From contig CAWGUD010000032.1 of assembly GCA_963825685.1 (NCBI GenBank), forward strand, positions 1 through 64,000: a stretch of DNA of 64,000 nt, in the 5' to 3' direction. The notes under the pieces were generated by a model. It did no database searches. It was given only the letters and a program-made list of their open reading frames with translations, and was not told the DNA's origin. This document shows positions 44,397 through 53,667 of this stretch, one piece after another. Within the stretch, counting starts at the first letter, position 1. Each line of letters begins with the position of its first letter. The position numbers and the translations under genes were made by a program. The DNA comes from JAOUEA01 sp963825685 (GTDB taxonomy: Bacteria > Actinomycetota > UBA4738 > HRBIN12).

Positions 44397-45107
44397 CTAC
44401 TCATCGTCGTCCGAGAAGCGGAACGCCTTGAAGGCCTCGGCGTACTCGACGCCCGCCTCCTCGCCGACGGTGCGGGCGCGCTCGCGCACCCACGGGGCTG
44501 CGGCCTCACCTTCCTCGGAGACGTGCTGGGCGAGCGCCGCGATCTTCGTGTCGATCGTGTCGGTGATGTCGACGTACGTGTCGGGCTCGGCGCTCGAGAG
44601 CCAGAGGTTCGGGATCTCGTACGGCTCGATGCCCTCGTCCTCGAGCTCCTGGAACATCACGCGCGTCGGCGCGTCGGGCATCACCGCGGTGAGCGCGAGC
44701 AGGCCGGCCTGCTTGTGGTCCCAGTGGTTGATGTAGCCCTGGCCGGACCAGAGGCGTGACGGATCGGGGGCGACGAGCACCTCGGGCCGCAGGCGACGCA
44801 CCTCGCGGGTGACCTTCTTCCGTGTCGCGGGCGTGACCTCGAGCAGGCCGTCGGTCTCCCCGAGGAACGTGACGCTCTTCACGCCGAGCACGTCGGCGGC
44901 GGCTCGCTGCTCCCGCTCGCGGATCGGCGCGACCTCGTCGCGGTCGGCACCCGGCTCGTTCGACCCGGCCGAGCCGTCGGTGCAGACGACGTAGTGCACC
45001 TCGCAGCCGTCGCGCGCCCACTTCGCGATCGTGCCGCCGCACATGAACTCCGCGTCGTCGGGGTGCGCGAAGAGCACGAGCGCGCTCGAGAAGGACGGTT
45101 CCCGCAT
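44397..45107 (-). CDS. PIG-L/LmbE-family N-acetylglucosaminyl deacetylase-like
   Basis: Protein of 236 residues with the zinc-binding start LVLFAHPDDAEFMCGG (AHPDDxE), YVVCTDGSAGSNEPG, the second ligand region GYINHWDHKQAGLLAL (HxDH). In actinobacteria such proteins include MshB and Mca of mycothiol metabolism; this sequence could be either or another member. ATG 45107. Followed without a gap by the DUF5319 gene. Confidence 0.88.
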   Translation of the reverse strand: MREPSFSSALVLFAHPDDAEFMCGGTIAKWARDGCEVHYVVCTDGSAGSNEPGADRDEVAPIREREQRAAADVLGVKSVTFLGETDGLLEVTPATRKKVTREVRRLRPEVLVAPDPSRLWSGQGYINHWDHKQAGLLALTAVMPDAPTRVMFQELEDEGIEPYEIPNLWLSSAEPDTYVDITDTIDTKIAALAQHVSEEGEAAAPWVRERARTVGEEAGVEYAEAFKAFRFSDDDE

Positions 45108-45188
45108 GACGGTCCAGCCTAACGACCGCGGAGTGGAAGGCACCATCGCCTGCGGGATACGGCGGTCCTCGCGTGGTTCGATGCCCGG

Positions 45189-46323
45189 GTGAGCGACGAC
45201 GCCGCACGCATCGCGGAGCTCGAGCGCGGGTTCCGACGCGACGGGCTGCCGAACCTGATCCTCGACTTCTCGGCGGCCGAGGACGTGTTCACGCGCGCGA
45301 TCCCGTTCCTGTCGCTCGTGTTCGTGCTCGAGGTCGTGAACGCGATGGACCTCGAGGCCGCGGCGTGGGAGAACCTGCTGTACGCGCTCGGCGGCGCCGC
45401 GATCTTGTTCGGCGCGTTCGGGATGCTCAACGTCGAGCGGGGGCGCCCGTTCCTCACGGTGCCGACCCGTGTCGGCCGGCCCGAGCTCGCCGCGTTCGTC
45501 GTCCTTCCTGGGTTGCTGCCGATCGTCTTCAGCGGGCAGTGGCTGTTCGGGTTCAACACGATGCTCGCGAACGCGGCGCTGCTGCTGCTCGTGTACCTCG
45601 TGATCGGCTTCGGCGTCGTCTCGCTCGTGCGATGGACCGGGCCGTCGGTTCTTCACCCAGCTCGGCGCGTCGCTCTCGGTGCTCGTGCGCGCCGTGCCCT
45701 TGCTGCTCTTCTTCTCCCTCGTGATGTTCTTCACCACCGAGATCTGGCAAGTCTTCACGACGCCGGGACCAGGTGCGTTCTGGACGGCGATGATCATCTT
45801 CGTGCTGCTCGCGATGGTGTTCCTGGCCGTGCGGCTGCCGGGCGTGGTGCGCGAGGTGCAGGCCGAGTCCTCGGTCGGCGACGTGCCTCTGCGGCGCAAG
45901 GAGCGCTTGAACCTCGCAGCGGTCGCCCTGATCAGCGAGATGCTGCAGGTCGTCTTCGTGAGCGCGGCGATCTGGCTCTTCTACGTCGTGCTCGGCGCCC
46001 TGCTCGTGAACGAGGCGGTCCGCCAGACGTGGTTGCTCACGCCCGACGACGTGTACTTCACGATCACGTGGTTCGGTGACGACGTGCAGGTGAACGAGGC
46101 GCTGCTGCGCGTGGCGACCGGGGTCGCGGCGTTCGCGGGGCTCTACTACGCGGTCACGATCCTCGTCGACGCCGCCTACCGCGACCAGTTCGTCGACTCG
46201 CTCACCGTCGAGCTGCGCGACACGTTCCGTCGCCGCAGCGAGTACCTCGAGCTCCAGCGCAGGCGTGGCGTTCCCGTCACGCCTCCGTCGGATCCGTCGG
46301 CCGGGACATCCGCAGGAACGTGA
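45189..46323 (+). CDS. Polytopic membrane protein, unknown, one frameshift
   Basis: About 378 residues. GTG 45189. Hydrophobic helices at about 38-53 (FLSLVFVLEVVNAM), 68-80, 108-120, 132-150 (LLLLVYLVIGFGVVSLV), then after a frame change near 45650, VRAVPLLLFFSLVMFFTTEI, MIIFVLLAMVFLAV, LQVVFVSAAIWLFYVVLGAL and FAGLYYAVTILVDAAY. A central cytoplasmic loop AESSVGDVPLRRKERLN. No family recognised with confidence. Confidence 0.75.
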
Positions 46324-46417
46324 CTCATGAGCACACTGCCGCGACCCCGGTCAGCCACTGGAGGACCGAGTAGCCTGCTCTGGATCGGATCAGCGTGACC
46401 ACTCTTCGGTGACCCTC

Positions 46418-46882
46418 ATGCCCAGCCTCAGACCTAGCGTGTGCCCACTCCGCGATCGGATCGATCCGCGCCTCGTGCGATTCAGCGCCGGGGCCACTGC
46501 CTGCACGCTCGCCGTCGTGTTGCTCATCATGGACGTTGTTCGACCGTTGGGTCTCGGCCTGCTCGCCTCGCAGGTCGCCGTCTTCGCGTTCACCGCGTTC
46601 GTGAGTTTCCAGTGGTCGGTGTGGGCGCAGATCTTCGCCCGCTTCATCTGGCCGCGGATCGAACCACCGACTGCACTGGAGGATGCTCGGCCGGCGAGGT
46701 TCGCCCAGTTCTTCGGCTTCGTGTTCACTGCCCTGGCGCTGATCTTCTTCGTGGTGGGCATCGATGTCCCTGGCTACGGCCTGACTGCGCTCGTCTTCGG
46801 AGTATCCGCTCTCAACGCATCCACCGGACTGTGTCTGGGTTGCAAGGCCTACCTGCTGATCCGCCGATCGGAACCGGCCTGA
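46418..46882 (+). CDS. DUF4395 family membrane protein
   Basis: Protein of 154 residues with four hydrophobic segments: FSAGATACTLAVVLLIMDVV, LLASQVAVFAFTAFVSFQW, FFGFVFTALALIFFVVGI, LVFGVSALNASTGLCLGCKA. The final CLGCKAYLL is the family hallmark. Family function unknown; often near thioredoxin-like or sulfur genes. ATG 46418 chosen over GTG 46409. Confidence 0.85.
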   Translation: MPSLRPSVCPLRDRIDPRLVRFSAGATACTLAVVLLIMDVVRPLGLGLLASQVAVFAFTAFVSFQWSVWAQIFARFIWPRIEPPTALEDARPARFAQFFGFVFTALALIFFVVGIDVPGYGLTALVFGVSALNASTGLCLGCKAYLLIRRSEPA

Positions 46883-46916
46883 GCGTGGTCGACCACCAAC
46901 CGAACACCCACGTGGC

Positions 46917-47072
46917 CGAGCTATCGATCCGCAGGCCCAACGGTCCAACGATGCGCTCGATCAGGTGCAGGATCGGCTCCTCCCCCTCGAACAGCCGCTC
47001 CTGCACCCTCTCGATCCGCCCCCCTCGCTCCACGTACACGTCGTCGGGCCCATTGACCGTGACCTCGGTCAA
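46917..47072 (-). pseudogene. Fragment of a CpaF/TadA-type secretion ATPase N-terminus
   Basis: Minus-strand frame from 47072 reads TEVTVNGPDDVYVERGGRIE then EEPILHLIERIVGPLGLRID, matching the N-terminal domain start of CpaF ATPases (VNGPDxVYVERGGR...IERIVxPLGRRID). After residue 52 homology ends and the frame runs on into unrelated sequence. No Walker motifs or other pilus genes are nearby, so it is a relic. Confidence 0.6.
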
Positions 47073-47167
47073 AGCGCAACTGGGTACGTCAGATGTGGGC
47101 GATGGTGCCCGCGAGCACGGCCCGTGTGAATGAACGGCTTGGCCGTATCGAGGAGTATCCTTGGACC

Positions 47168-47302
47168 GTGCGCAGGATTCGAGAACTCACCAGGAGGCTG
47201 TGGGCTTGGATCGCGCGCGATCCCCATGACGATCCACCGAAGTACGACCCCTTCTCCTCTGCGAGGCCGCACGGTGGCGGCTCGGGAGGCGGAGGCGGCT
47301 AG
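47168..47302 (+). CDS. Possible 44-residue protein, unknown
   Basis: GTG 47168 is preceded by GAGGAG; the frame codes RRIRELTRRLWAWIARDP, a short amphipathic, basic-aromatic helix, then a proline/Gly-rich tail ending GGGSGGGGG. Between 47303 and 47544 I see no gene. Supported only by the ribosome binding site and composition. Confidence 0.3.
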   Translation: MRRIRELTRRLWAWIARDPHDDPPKYDPFSSARPHGGGSGGGGG

Positions 47303-47544
47303 GGGCCGGTGATCCTGAACCGTGACGGCTGGCCGCTGTCACTCGTTGCGGGTCCATGGCGAACCAGGTCGACCACCTGACCCCGATCGCGGTGGGCGGC
47401 GTATGTGTTTCGACCCGGCGGATCGGTTGACCATGACCTCGTTCCCGTCGGGGGATGTTCGCATCGCGACGCATGGTCTCACGGGCGTGCGTCGCCAGCC
47501 GCGTCGGGTAGCGTCGAGGGGATGAACCTGCAGAGGGAGCCGGC

Positions 47545-48510
47545 ATGCTGAGGCGCGTCGTCGACGCCGTGCTCGAGACCAGCGTGGTCGGCAGCTTCAC
47601 GAAGGTCGGCTACGAGGCGCGCCGTCGCATGTACGACTGGCCCGATCTCGCCTCGTTCGACATGAGCGGGAAGACGGTCGTGATCACCGGCGGCAACTCG
47701 GGGCTCGGCCTCGTGACCGCGAAGGCCCTCGTGCGCACCGGGGCCTCGGTGCGCATCGTCGCTCGCAACGCCGAGCGCGGCGCGGCCGCCGTGGAGGAGC
47801 TCGACGCGATCGGCGGCGCCACGGCAGGCCTCTACGTCGCCGACCTCAGCTCCCTCGGCGACGTGCGTCGGCTCGCGAGCGAGATCCGAGAGCGTGAGTC
47901 CCGTCTCGACGTGCTCGTGCACAACGCGGGTGCGCTCCTCGCCGAGCGGAAGGAGTCCGTCGACGGTCACGAGATGACGTTCGCCACCATGGTGCTCGGC
48001 CCGTTCCTGCTGACGAGCGAGCTGCTCCCGCTGCTGCGCGCGACGCCCGGCGGCGCCCGGGTGCTCTGGATCGCGAGCGGCGGCATGTACACGCAGTCCC
48101 TCGACGTCGACGCCCTCGAGATGGATGCCGACGACTACTCGGGCACGACGGCGTACGCCCGGGCGAAGCGCGCGCAGGTCGTGCTCGCCGAGGAGTGGGG
48201 CAAGCGCCTGCGCGACGACCGCATCGCCGTGCACGCGATGCACCCCGGCTGGGCCGACACGCCGGGCCTCGAGACCGGCCTGCCCGGCTTCCGCACCCTG
48301 CTCGGCCCGATCCTGCGCTCCCCCGAGGAAGGCGCCGACACGATCGTGTGGCTCGCCGCCGCCGAGGAACCCGGCCGAGTCACCGGGAAGTTCTGGTTGG
48401 ATCGCGCGCCGCGCTCGACCACGAAGCTCGTGCCGTCGGGCGCGACCGCCGAGGAACGCGACGCGCTGTGGAGTCTCTGCGAGCGCCTGACCGGAGTGGC
48501 GTTCCCCTAA
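47545..48510 (+). CDS. SDR-family oxidoreductase (DHRS12/retinol dehydrogenase-like)
   Basis: Protein of 321 residues. Leader of about 40 residues before the fold (TKVGYEARRRMYDWPDL), then VVITGGNSGLGLVTAKAL (NAD(P) loop), VHNAGAL, LWIASGGMY, and the catalytic YARAKRAQV. Late segment MHPGWADTPGL is typical of the DHRS12-like group, and the N-terminal extension is common there. Substrate unknown. ATG 47545 follows GAGGGAG. Ends four bases into the argH stop. Confidence 0.87.
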   Translation: MLRRVVDAVLETSVVGSFTKVGYEARRRMYDWPDLASFDMSGKTVVITGGNSGLGLVTAKALVRTGASVRIVARNAERGAAAVEELDAIGGATAGLYVADLSSLGDVRRLASEIRERESRLDVLVHNAGALLAERKESVDGHEMTFATMVLGPFLLTSELLPLLRATPGGARVLWIASGGMYTQSLDVDALEMDADDYSGTTAYARAKRAQVVLAEEWGKRLRDDRIAVHAMHPGWADTPGLETGLPGFRTLLGPILRSPEEGADTIVWLAAAEEPGRVTGKFWLDRAPRSTTKLVPSGATAEERDALWSLCERLTGVAFP

Positions 48511-49898
48511 GGCACCGGACGCCCGGCGATCGTCCGCTCGAGCGCATCAGCCTGCGACCTGACGCTCTCGGCCGACGGGCCACCAGCCATCGTTCGCGAG
48601 GCGACGCTGCGATCGGGATCGAGCAACTCGGCGCCACCGGGCACACCGAACGCCGTCCATTCCTCGTCGGTGAGGTCGGCGAGCGAGCGACCTTCTTCGT
48701 CGACCCGTTTGAGGAGCTCGCCGGTGCGGCGGTGCGCCTCGCGGAACGGCACGCCGTCACGCACGAGCGCCTCGGCGAGATCGGTCGCGTAGAGCCCCTC
48801 GGCGGCGCAGGCGGCGCGCATCGCGTCGACGTCGAAGCGGATCGTCGAGATCGCGCCCGTGATCGCCGGCAGCACCAGCTCGAGCGTGTCGGCGGCGTCG
48901 AACGCGGGCTCCTTGTCCTCCTGCAGGTCGCGGTGGTACCCGAGGGGCAGGCCCTGCAGCAACGCCGTGAGCGACACGAAGTCCCCGGCGACGCGGGCCG
49001 CCTTGCCGCGCGCGAGCTCGGCGGTGTCGGGGTTCCGCTTCTGCGGCATCATGCTCGACCCGGTGGAGTACGCCTCGTCGAGCGACGCCCAGCCGAGCGA
49101 CTCGTCGGTCCAGCGGGCGAGGTCGGCCGCGAGGCGCGACAGGTGCGTGGCGCAGATCGCCGCGACCGCGAGGAACTCCTGCACGAAGTCGCGGTCGCTC
49201 ACCGCGTCGATCGAGTTCGCGAACGCCCGGTGCATGCCGAGGCGGGCCGCGGTCATGTCGGGGTCGAGGCCGAGCGTCGAGGTGGCGGTCGCGCCGGCGC
49301 CGAGCGCGCTGGTCGACGTGCGGACCGACCACTCGGACAGGCGCTCGAGGTCGCGCGAGAGGGCCCACGCGTGGGCGAGCAGGTGGTGACCGAGCGTGAC
49401 CGGCTGCGCGAAGCGCGCGTGCGTCGTGCCCGGCATCACGGTCTCCGCGTGCTCGCGGGCACGGGCGATCAGCGCCTCGGCCAGCGCGACGACGAGGCCG
49501 TCGATGCGCCGGCCGGCCGCGAGCAGCCAGAGGCGGAGATCGGTCACGACGAGGTCGTTGCGGGAGCGGCCGGCGTGCAGCTTCGCACCGAGGTCGCCGA
49601 GGCGCTCGGTGACGCCCCGCTCGATCGCCGAGTGGATGTCCTCGTCGGCGTCGTGGAAGACGAACCGTCCCTCGGCGATGTCGTCACCGACCGCGGCGAG
49701 CGCCTCTTCCAGGGTGGCCGCCTCGTCGGCGTCGAGCAGGCCGGCGTCCTGCAGGGCGCGGACGTGCGCGATCGACGCGTCGACGTCGACCGAGGCCAGG
49801 CGCACGTCGAAGTGGAGCGAGCGGCCGAGCGCGTGCGCCTCGGGGGCGGGCGGGGTCGAGAAGCGGCCCGCCCAGAGCGGCGACGAGCCGTCGGTCAC
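48507..49898 (-). CDS. argH: Argininosuccinate lyase
   Basis: Last enzyme of arginine synthesis, 463 residues. Family signature GSSMMPQKRNPDTAEL, plus LHAGRSRNDLVVTDLRLWL, TTHARFAQPVTLGHHL and FVFHDADEDIHSAIE. GTG 49898 overlaps the argG stop (GTGA). Last gene of the arg operon; converges with the SDR gene. Confidence 0.95.
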   Translation of the reverse strand: MTDGSSPLWAGRFSTPPAPEAHALGRSLHFDVRLASVDVDASIAHVRALQDAGLLDADEAATLEEALAAVGDDIAEGRFVFHDADEDIHSAIERGVTERLGDLGAKLHAGRSRNDLVVTDLRLWLLAAGRRIDGLVVALAEALIARAREHAETVMPGTTHARFAQPVTLGHHLLAHAWALSRDLERLSEWSVRTSTSALGAGATATSTLGLDPDMTAARLGMHRAFANSIDAVSDRDFVQEFLAVAAICATHLSRLAADLARWTDESLGWASLDEAYSTGSSMMPQKRNPDTAELARGKAARVAGDFVSLTALLQGLPLGYHRDLQEDKEPAFDAADTLELVLPAITGAISTIRFDVDAMRAACAAEGLYATDLAEALVRDGVPFREAHRRTGELLKRVDEEGRSLADLTDEEWTAFGVPGGAELLDPDRSVASRTMAGGPSAESVRSQADALERTIAGRPVP

Positions 49899-51110
49899 GC
49901 GCCGGTCCCCTGCTTCGCCGACCACACCTTGAGCGGCAGGCCGTACAGGCGCACGTAGCCCTCGGCGTCGGACTGGTCGAACGCGTCGCCGCTGCCGTAC
50001 GTCGCGAGCGACAGGTCGTAGAGGGAGTGGTCGCTGCGGCGGCCGACGACCGTGCACGAGCCCGGCTCGAACCGCAGCCGGACGTCGCCGGTCACCTGCG
50101 CCTGGGTCGCGTCGACGTAGGCGTCGATCGCGGCGCGCAGCGGCGAGAACCACTGCCCGTCGTAGACGAGGTCGGCCCAGCGCTGCTCGAGCTGGGGCTT
50201 GTGGTGCGCGAGGTCGCGCTCGAGCGTCAGGTCCTCGAGCGCCTGGTGCGCCCGGATGATCGCGAGGGCGCCGGGCACCTCGTAGAGCTCGCGGCTCTTG
50301 ATGCCGACCCGGCGGTTCTCGATCATGTCGACCCGGCCGAACCCGTAGGAGCCGCCGAGCACGTCGAGCCGGCGGATCAGCTCGGGGAGCGCGACGGTCT
50401 CGCCGTCGAGCGCGACCGGGACCCCGCGGTCGAACGTCAGGGTGATCTCGGCGGGCTCGGTCGGACGGTCCTCGGGCGCTGCGGTCCGCTCGAACGCGTC
50501 CTCGGGCGGGGCGACCCAGGGGTCCTCGAGCGGGCCGCACTCCGCGGTGCGCCCCCAGACGTTCTCGTCGACCGAGTAGGTGGTGACGACGCTCGCGATC
50601 GGGATGCCCCACTCGTCGGCGAGCGCGATCGCCTTCTCGCGCGGGATGTTCGCGTCGCGGATCGGCGCCAGCACCTCGAGGTCGGGTGCGAGCACGCCGA
50701 ACGACACCTCGAACCGCACCTGGTCGTTCCCCTTGCCGGTGCAGCCGTGGGCGACGACGCTGCGCGCCGACCTCGCGCGCGACCTTCACGACCTCCTCGA
50801 CGATGCACGGGCGCGCGAGCCCCGAGACCATCGGGTACTTCTGCTCGTAGAGGCCGTTGGCCTTGATCGCGGGCGTGAGGAACTCCGCCGCGTAGCGGTC
50901 GACCGCGTCGGCCACGCGCACGCTCGCCGCGCCCGCCTTCTTCCCGCGTTCGACGATCTCGTCGAAGTCCTCGCGCTGGCCGACGTCGACCGCGACCGCG
51001 TGCACCTCGTAGCCCTGCTCGGTGAGCCAGCGGATCGTGACCGAGGTGTCGAGCCCGCCGCTGTAGGCGAGCACCGCCTTCTTCGTGCCTGCGCCACTGT
51101 TGGCGTCCAT
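49895..51110 (-). CDS. argG: Argininosuccinate synthase, one frameshift
   Basis: Joins citrulline and aspartate with ATP. AVLAYSGGLDTSVTIRW (PP-loop), MVSGLARPCI, then after a frame change near 50765 the frame reads RFEVSFGVLAPDLEVLAPIR, SVDENVWGRTAECG, GVDMIENRRVGIKSRELYE-like RVDMIENRRVGIKSRELYE. The gap spans the normal HGCTGKGNDQ region, so a sequencing error is likely. ATG 51110 overlaps the argR stop by one base. About 405 residues. Confidence 0.94.
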
Positions 51111-51586
51111 CAGCTTGCCTCCATGATCTGGTTGAGCGATCGCTCGATCGCGGGTGGCTTCACGCCCTCGCGGCCGAGGATCAGGATCGTGTTGTCGCCG
51201 GCGATCGTGCCGGCCACCCCGTCGAGCCCGGCGCGGTCGATGCCCTCGGCGAGGGCGGCGGCGGCGCCGGGCGAGGTTCGGACGATCAGCCCGGCGTCGC
51301 TCGCGACGAACGACAGCGCGAACTCGTCGAGCAGGTGCCGCAGCAGCGCCATCGGCCCGTAGGAACCGGCGTCGCCCGGCACGACGTAGCGCGTGCCCTG
51401 GGCGTCGTGCACACGCGCGAGGCCGAGCTCCTCGATGTCGCGGCTGATCGTGGACTGCGTGGCCTCGATGCCCATGTACGCCAGGCGCTCGCGGATCTCC
51501 TGCTGGCTCGCGAGACGCTCCTTCGCGAGCAGCCCGAGGATCGACTGCTGCCGCTTGGACTTCGAGGCCCCGTTGGAACGGGTCAT
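51110..51586 (-). CDS. argR: Arginine repressor ArgR
   Basis: Protein of 158 residues. N-terminal winged helix with QQSILGLLAKERLASQQEI and ATQSTISRDIEELGLAR (DNA recognition helix), C-terminal hexamerisation domain with GTIAGDNTILILGR for arginine binding. Binds an operator such as the palindrome at 55915-55930. Encoded inside its own target operon, so autoregulated. ATG 51586 overlaps the argD stop. Confidence 0.95.
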   Translation of the reverse strand: MTRSNGASKSKRQQSILGLLAKERLASQQEIRERLAYMGIEATQSTISRDIEELGLARVHDAQGTRYVVPGDAGSYGPMALLRHLLDEFALSFVASDAGLIVRTSPGAAAALAEGIDRAGLDGVAGTIAGDNTILILGREGVKPPAIERSLNQIMEAS

Positions 51587-52764
51587 GCCGACGCCTCCTC
51601 AGACTCGAGCACGCGCGCGACCGCGGCGCCGAACGCTCGGGCCGCCTCGGCCACGTCGTCGTCGCTCGCGATCAGCGGCGGCGACATCCGCAGGACGTCG
51701 GGCCCCGCGGGGGTCGCCAGCACGCCCTCGTCGATCATCGCCACGACGACGTCGTTCGCGACCGGGCGCGCGAGCTGGAAGCCCCAGAGGCATCCGCGTC
51801 CGCGGGCATCGAGGATCGCGCCGTCCGGTGCGGCCGCGGTGACCGCGGCCGGCAGGGCGTCGCCGATCGCCCGAGCCCGTTCGAGCAGCCCGTCGCGCTC
51901 GATCGTCTCGAGCACCGCGAGCGCCCCCGCGCACACGACCGGGCCGCCGCCGAACGTCGACGCGTGGTCGCCGGGCTCGAACGAGATGCGTGCGCGCGCG
52001 AGCATCGCGCCGATCGGGAGCCCGCCGCCGAGCGCCTTGGCGAGCGTGAGCACGTCGGCCTCGACGCCCGCGTGCTGCAGGGCCGCCCAGTCGCCGCACC
52101 GGCCGAGGCCCGACTGCACCTCGTCGGCCACGAGCAGCGCGCCGCGCTCGTCGCAGAGGGTCCGCACCCCCCGGAGGTACCCGTCGTCGAGCGGCCGCAC
52201 GCCGCCCTCCCCCATCACCGGCTCGAGCAGCACGGCGCCGACGTCGTCGGTCATCGCGGCGTCGAGCGCGTCGAGGTCGCCGGGCGGCACGAACCGGAAC
52301 CAGTCGACGAGCGGCTCGAACGCCTCGCGCTTGCCCGGCTGCCCGGTGGCGGCGAGCGTCGCGGTCGTGCGTCCGTGGAACGACCCCTCGAGCGCGACGA
52401 TCCCCGGCTTCCCGATCGCGAGGCCGTGCTTGCGCGCGAGCTTGATCGCGGCCTCGTTCGCCTCGGCCCCGGAGTTGCAGAAGAAGACGCGCGCGTCGGG
52501 CACGGGCATCGACGCGGCGAGCCGGTCGGCGAGCGCCGCCTGCGGGCCGGTCGCGTAGAGGTTGCTCACCATGTCGAGCGTGTCGAGCTGGTCGCGCACG
52601 GCGGCGACCCACGCGGGGTGGGAGTGCCCGAGGGCGTTCACGCCGAGGGCCCCGGCGAAGTCGAGGTACGCGCGTCCGGCGTCGTCCCACACGCGCGTCC
52701 CCGCGCCGCGCACGAGGGTCAGCGGGTACCGGGCGTAGGTCGGCATCACGTGGGGCTCGTTCAT
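51583..52764 (-). CDS. argD: Acetylornithine aminotransferase
   Basis: PLP-dependent class III aminotransferase of 393 residues. FFCNSGAEANEAAIKLARK, SFHGRTTATLAATGQ, LLVADEVQSGLGRCG, and the PLP lysine in LAKALGGGLPIGAML. ATG 52764 overlaps the argB stop (ATGA). In arginine clusters the next gene is normally argF, but here argR follows directly. Confidence 0.95.
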   Translation of the reverse strand: MNEPHVMPTYARYPLTLVRGAGTRVWDDAGRAYLDFAGALGVNALGHSHPAWVAAVRDQLDTLDMVSNLYATGPQAALADRLAASMPVPDARVFFCNSGAEANEAAIKLARKHGLAIGKPGIVALEGSFHGRTTATLAATGQPGKREAFEPLVDWFRFVPPGDLDALDAAMTDDVGAVLLEPVMGEGGVRPLDDGYLRGVRTLCDERGALLVADEVQSGLGRCGDWAALQHAGVEADVLTLAKALGGGLPIGAMLARARISFEPGDHASTFGGGPVVCAGALAVLETIERDGLLERARAIGDALPAAVTAAAPDGAILDARGRGCLWGFQLARPVANDVVVAMIDEGVLATPAGPDVLRMSPPLIASDDDVAEAARAFGAAVARVLESEEASA

Positions 52765-53667
52765 GCGGAGCCCTGCGGCGCCGGCGCGTCCGGCGTGATC
52801 ATCGTGCCCACGCCCTCGGGCGTGAACATCTCCAGCACCAGGGAGTGCTCGACCCGCCCGTCGACGAGGTGGACCCGGCCGACCCCGGCGGCCAGCGCGG
52901 CCACGGCGCTCTCGAGCTTCGGGATCATGCCACCCTCGACGACCCCCGGCTGCGCGAGCAGCTCCAGGCACTGGGCGGCGGAGAGCTCGCTCAGCAGGTC
53001 GCCGGTCGGTCCGATCAGCCCGGGCACGTCGTTGATGAACACGAGCTTCTCGGCGCCGAGCTCGATCGCGAGCTGGCTCGCGACCACGTCGGCGTTCACG
53101 TTGTAGGCCTGCCCGGTCGTCTCGTCGACCGCGATGCTCGCGACCACCGGCACGAACCGCTGGTCGGTGAGCGTGCGCAGCACGTCGGCGTTCACGTGCA
53201 CGACCTCGCCGACGAACCCGAGGTCGGGGCCCGACTGCTTCCTCGCGAGCAGCAGGCCTCCGTCGACCCCCGAGAGCCCCACCGCCCGGACGCCGCCGGT
53301 GCACGAGCGACGCGACGACCTCGGTATTGAGCTTGCCGGCGAGCACCATCGTCGCGACGTCGAGGGTCGCGGCGTCGGTCACGCGCAGCCCGTCGACGAA
53401 CGTCGTCTCGATGCCGAGCCGCTCGCTCAGGTGCGTGACCTGCGGCCCGCCGCCGTGCACCACGACCGCCGTGGTGCCGGCGCTCTGCAGCAAGGAGACG
53501 TCCTCGGCGAACGACGACGCGAGGCCCACGGTGTCCATCGCGGCGCCGCCGTACTTCACGACGATCACCTTGCCGTGGTGCTCGCGCATGAACGGCAGGG
53601 CCTCGAGCAACGTGCGCGCCTTGGCCACGGTGCGCTGACGGATCTGCGGCGGAAGGTCGGTCGTCAC
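52761..53667 (-). CDS. argB: N-acetylglutamate kinase, one frameshift
   Basis: Amino-acid kinase, about 302 residues. VIVVKYGGAAMD, VVHGGGPQVTHLSERL, VDGLRVTDAATLDVA, then after a frame change near 53300, VGLSGVDGGLLLARK, NVNADVVASQLAIELGAEKL and GGMIPKLESAVAAL. GTG 53667 overlaps the argJ stop (GTGA). Likely feedback-controlled by arginine, as in other actinobacteria. Confidence 0.94.

Noticed and set aside
47303..47544. Intergenic stretch before the SDR gene
   Set aside because: No coding frame, RNA or repeat with support was found; only the ribosome site for the SDR gene near its 3' end.
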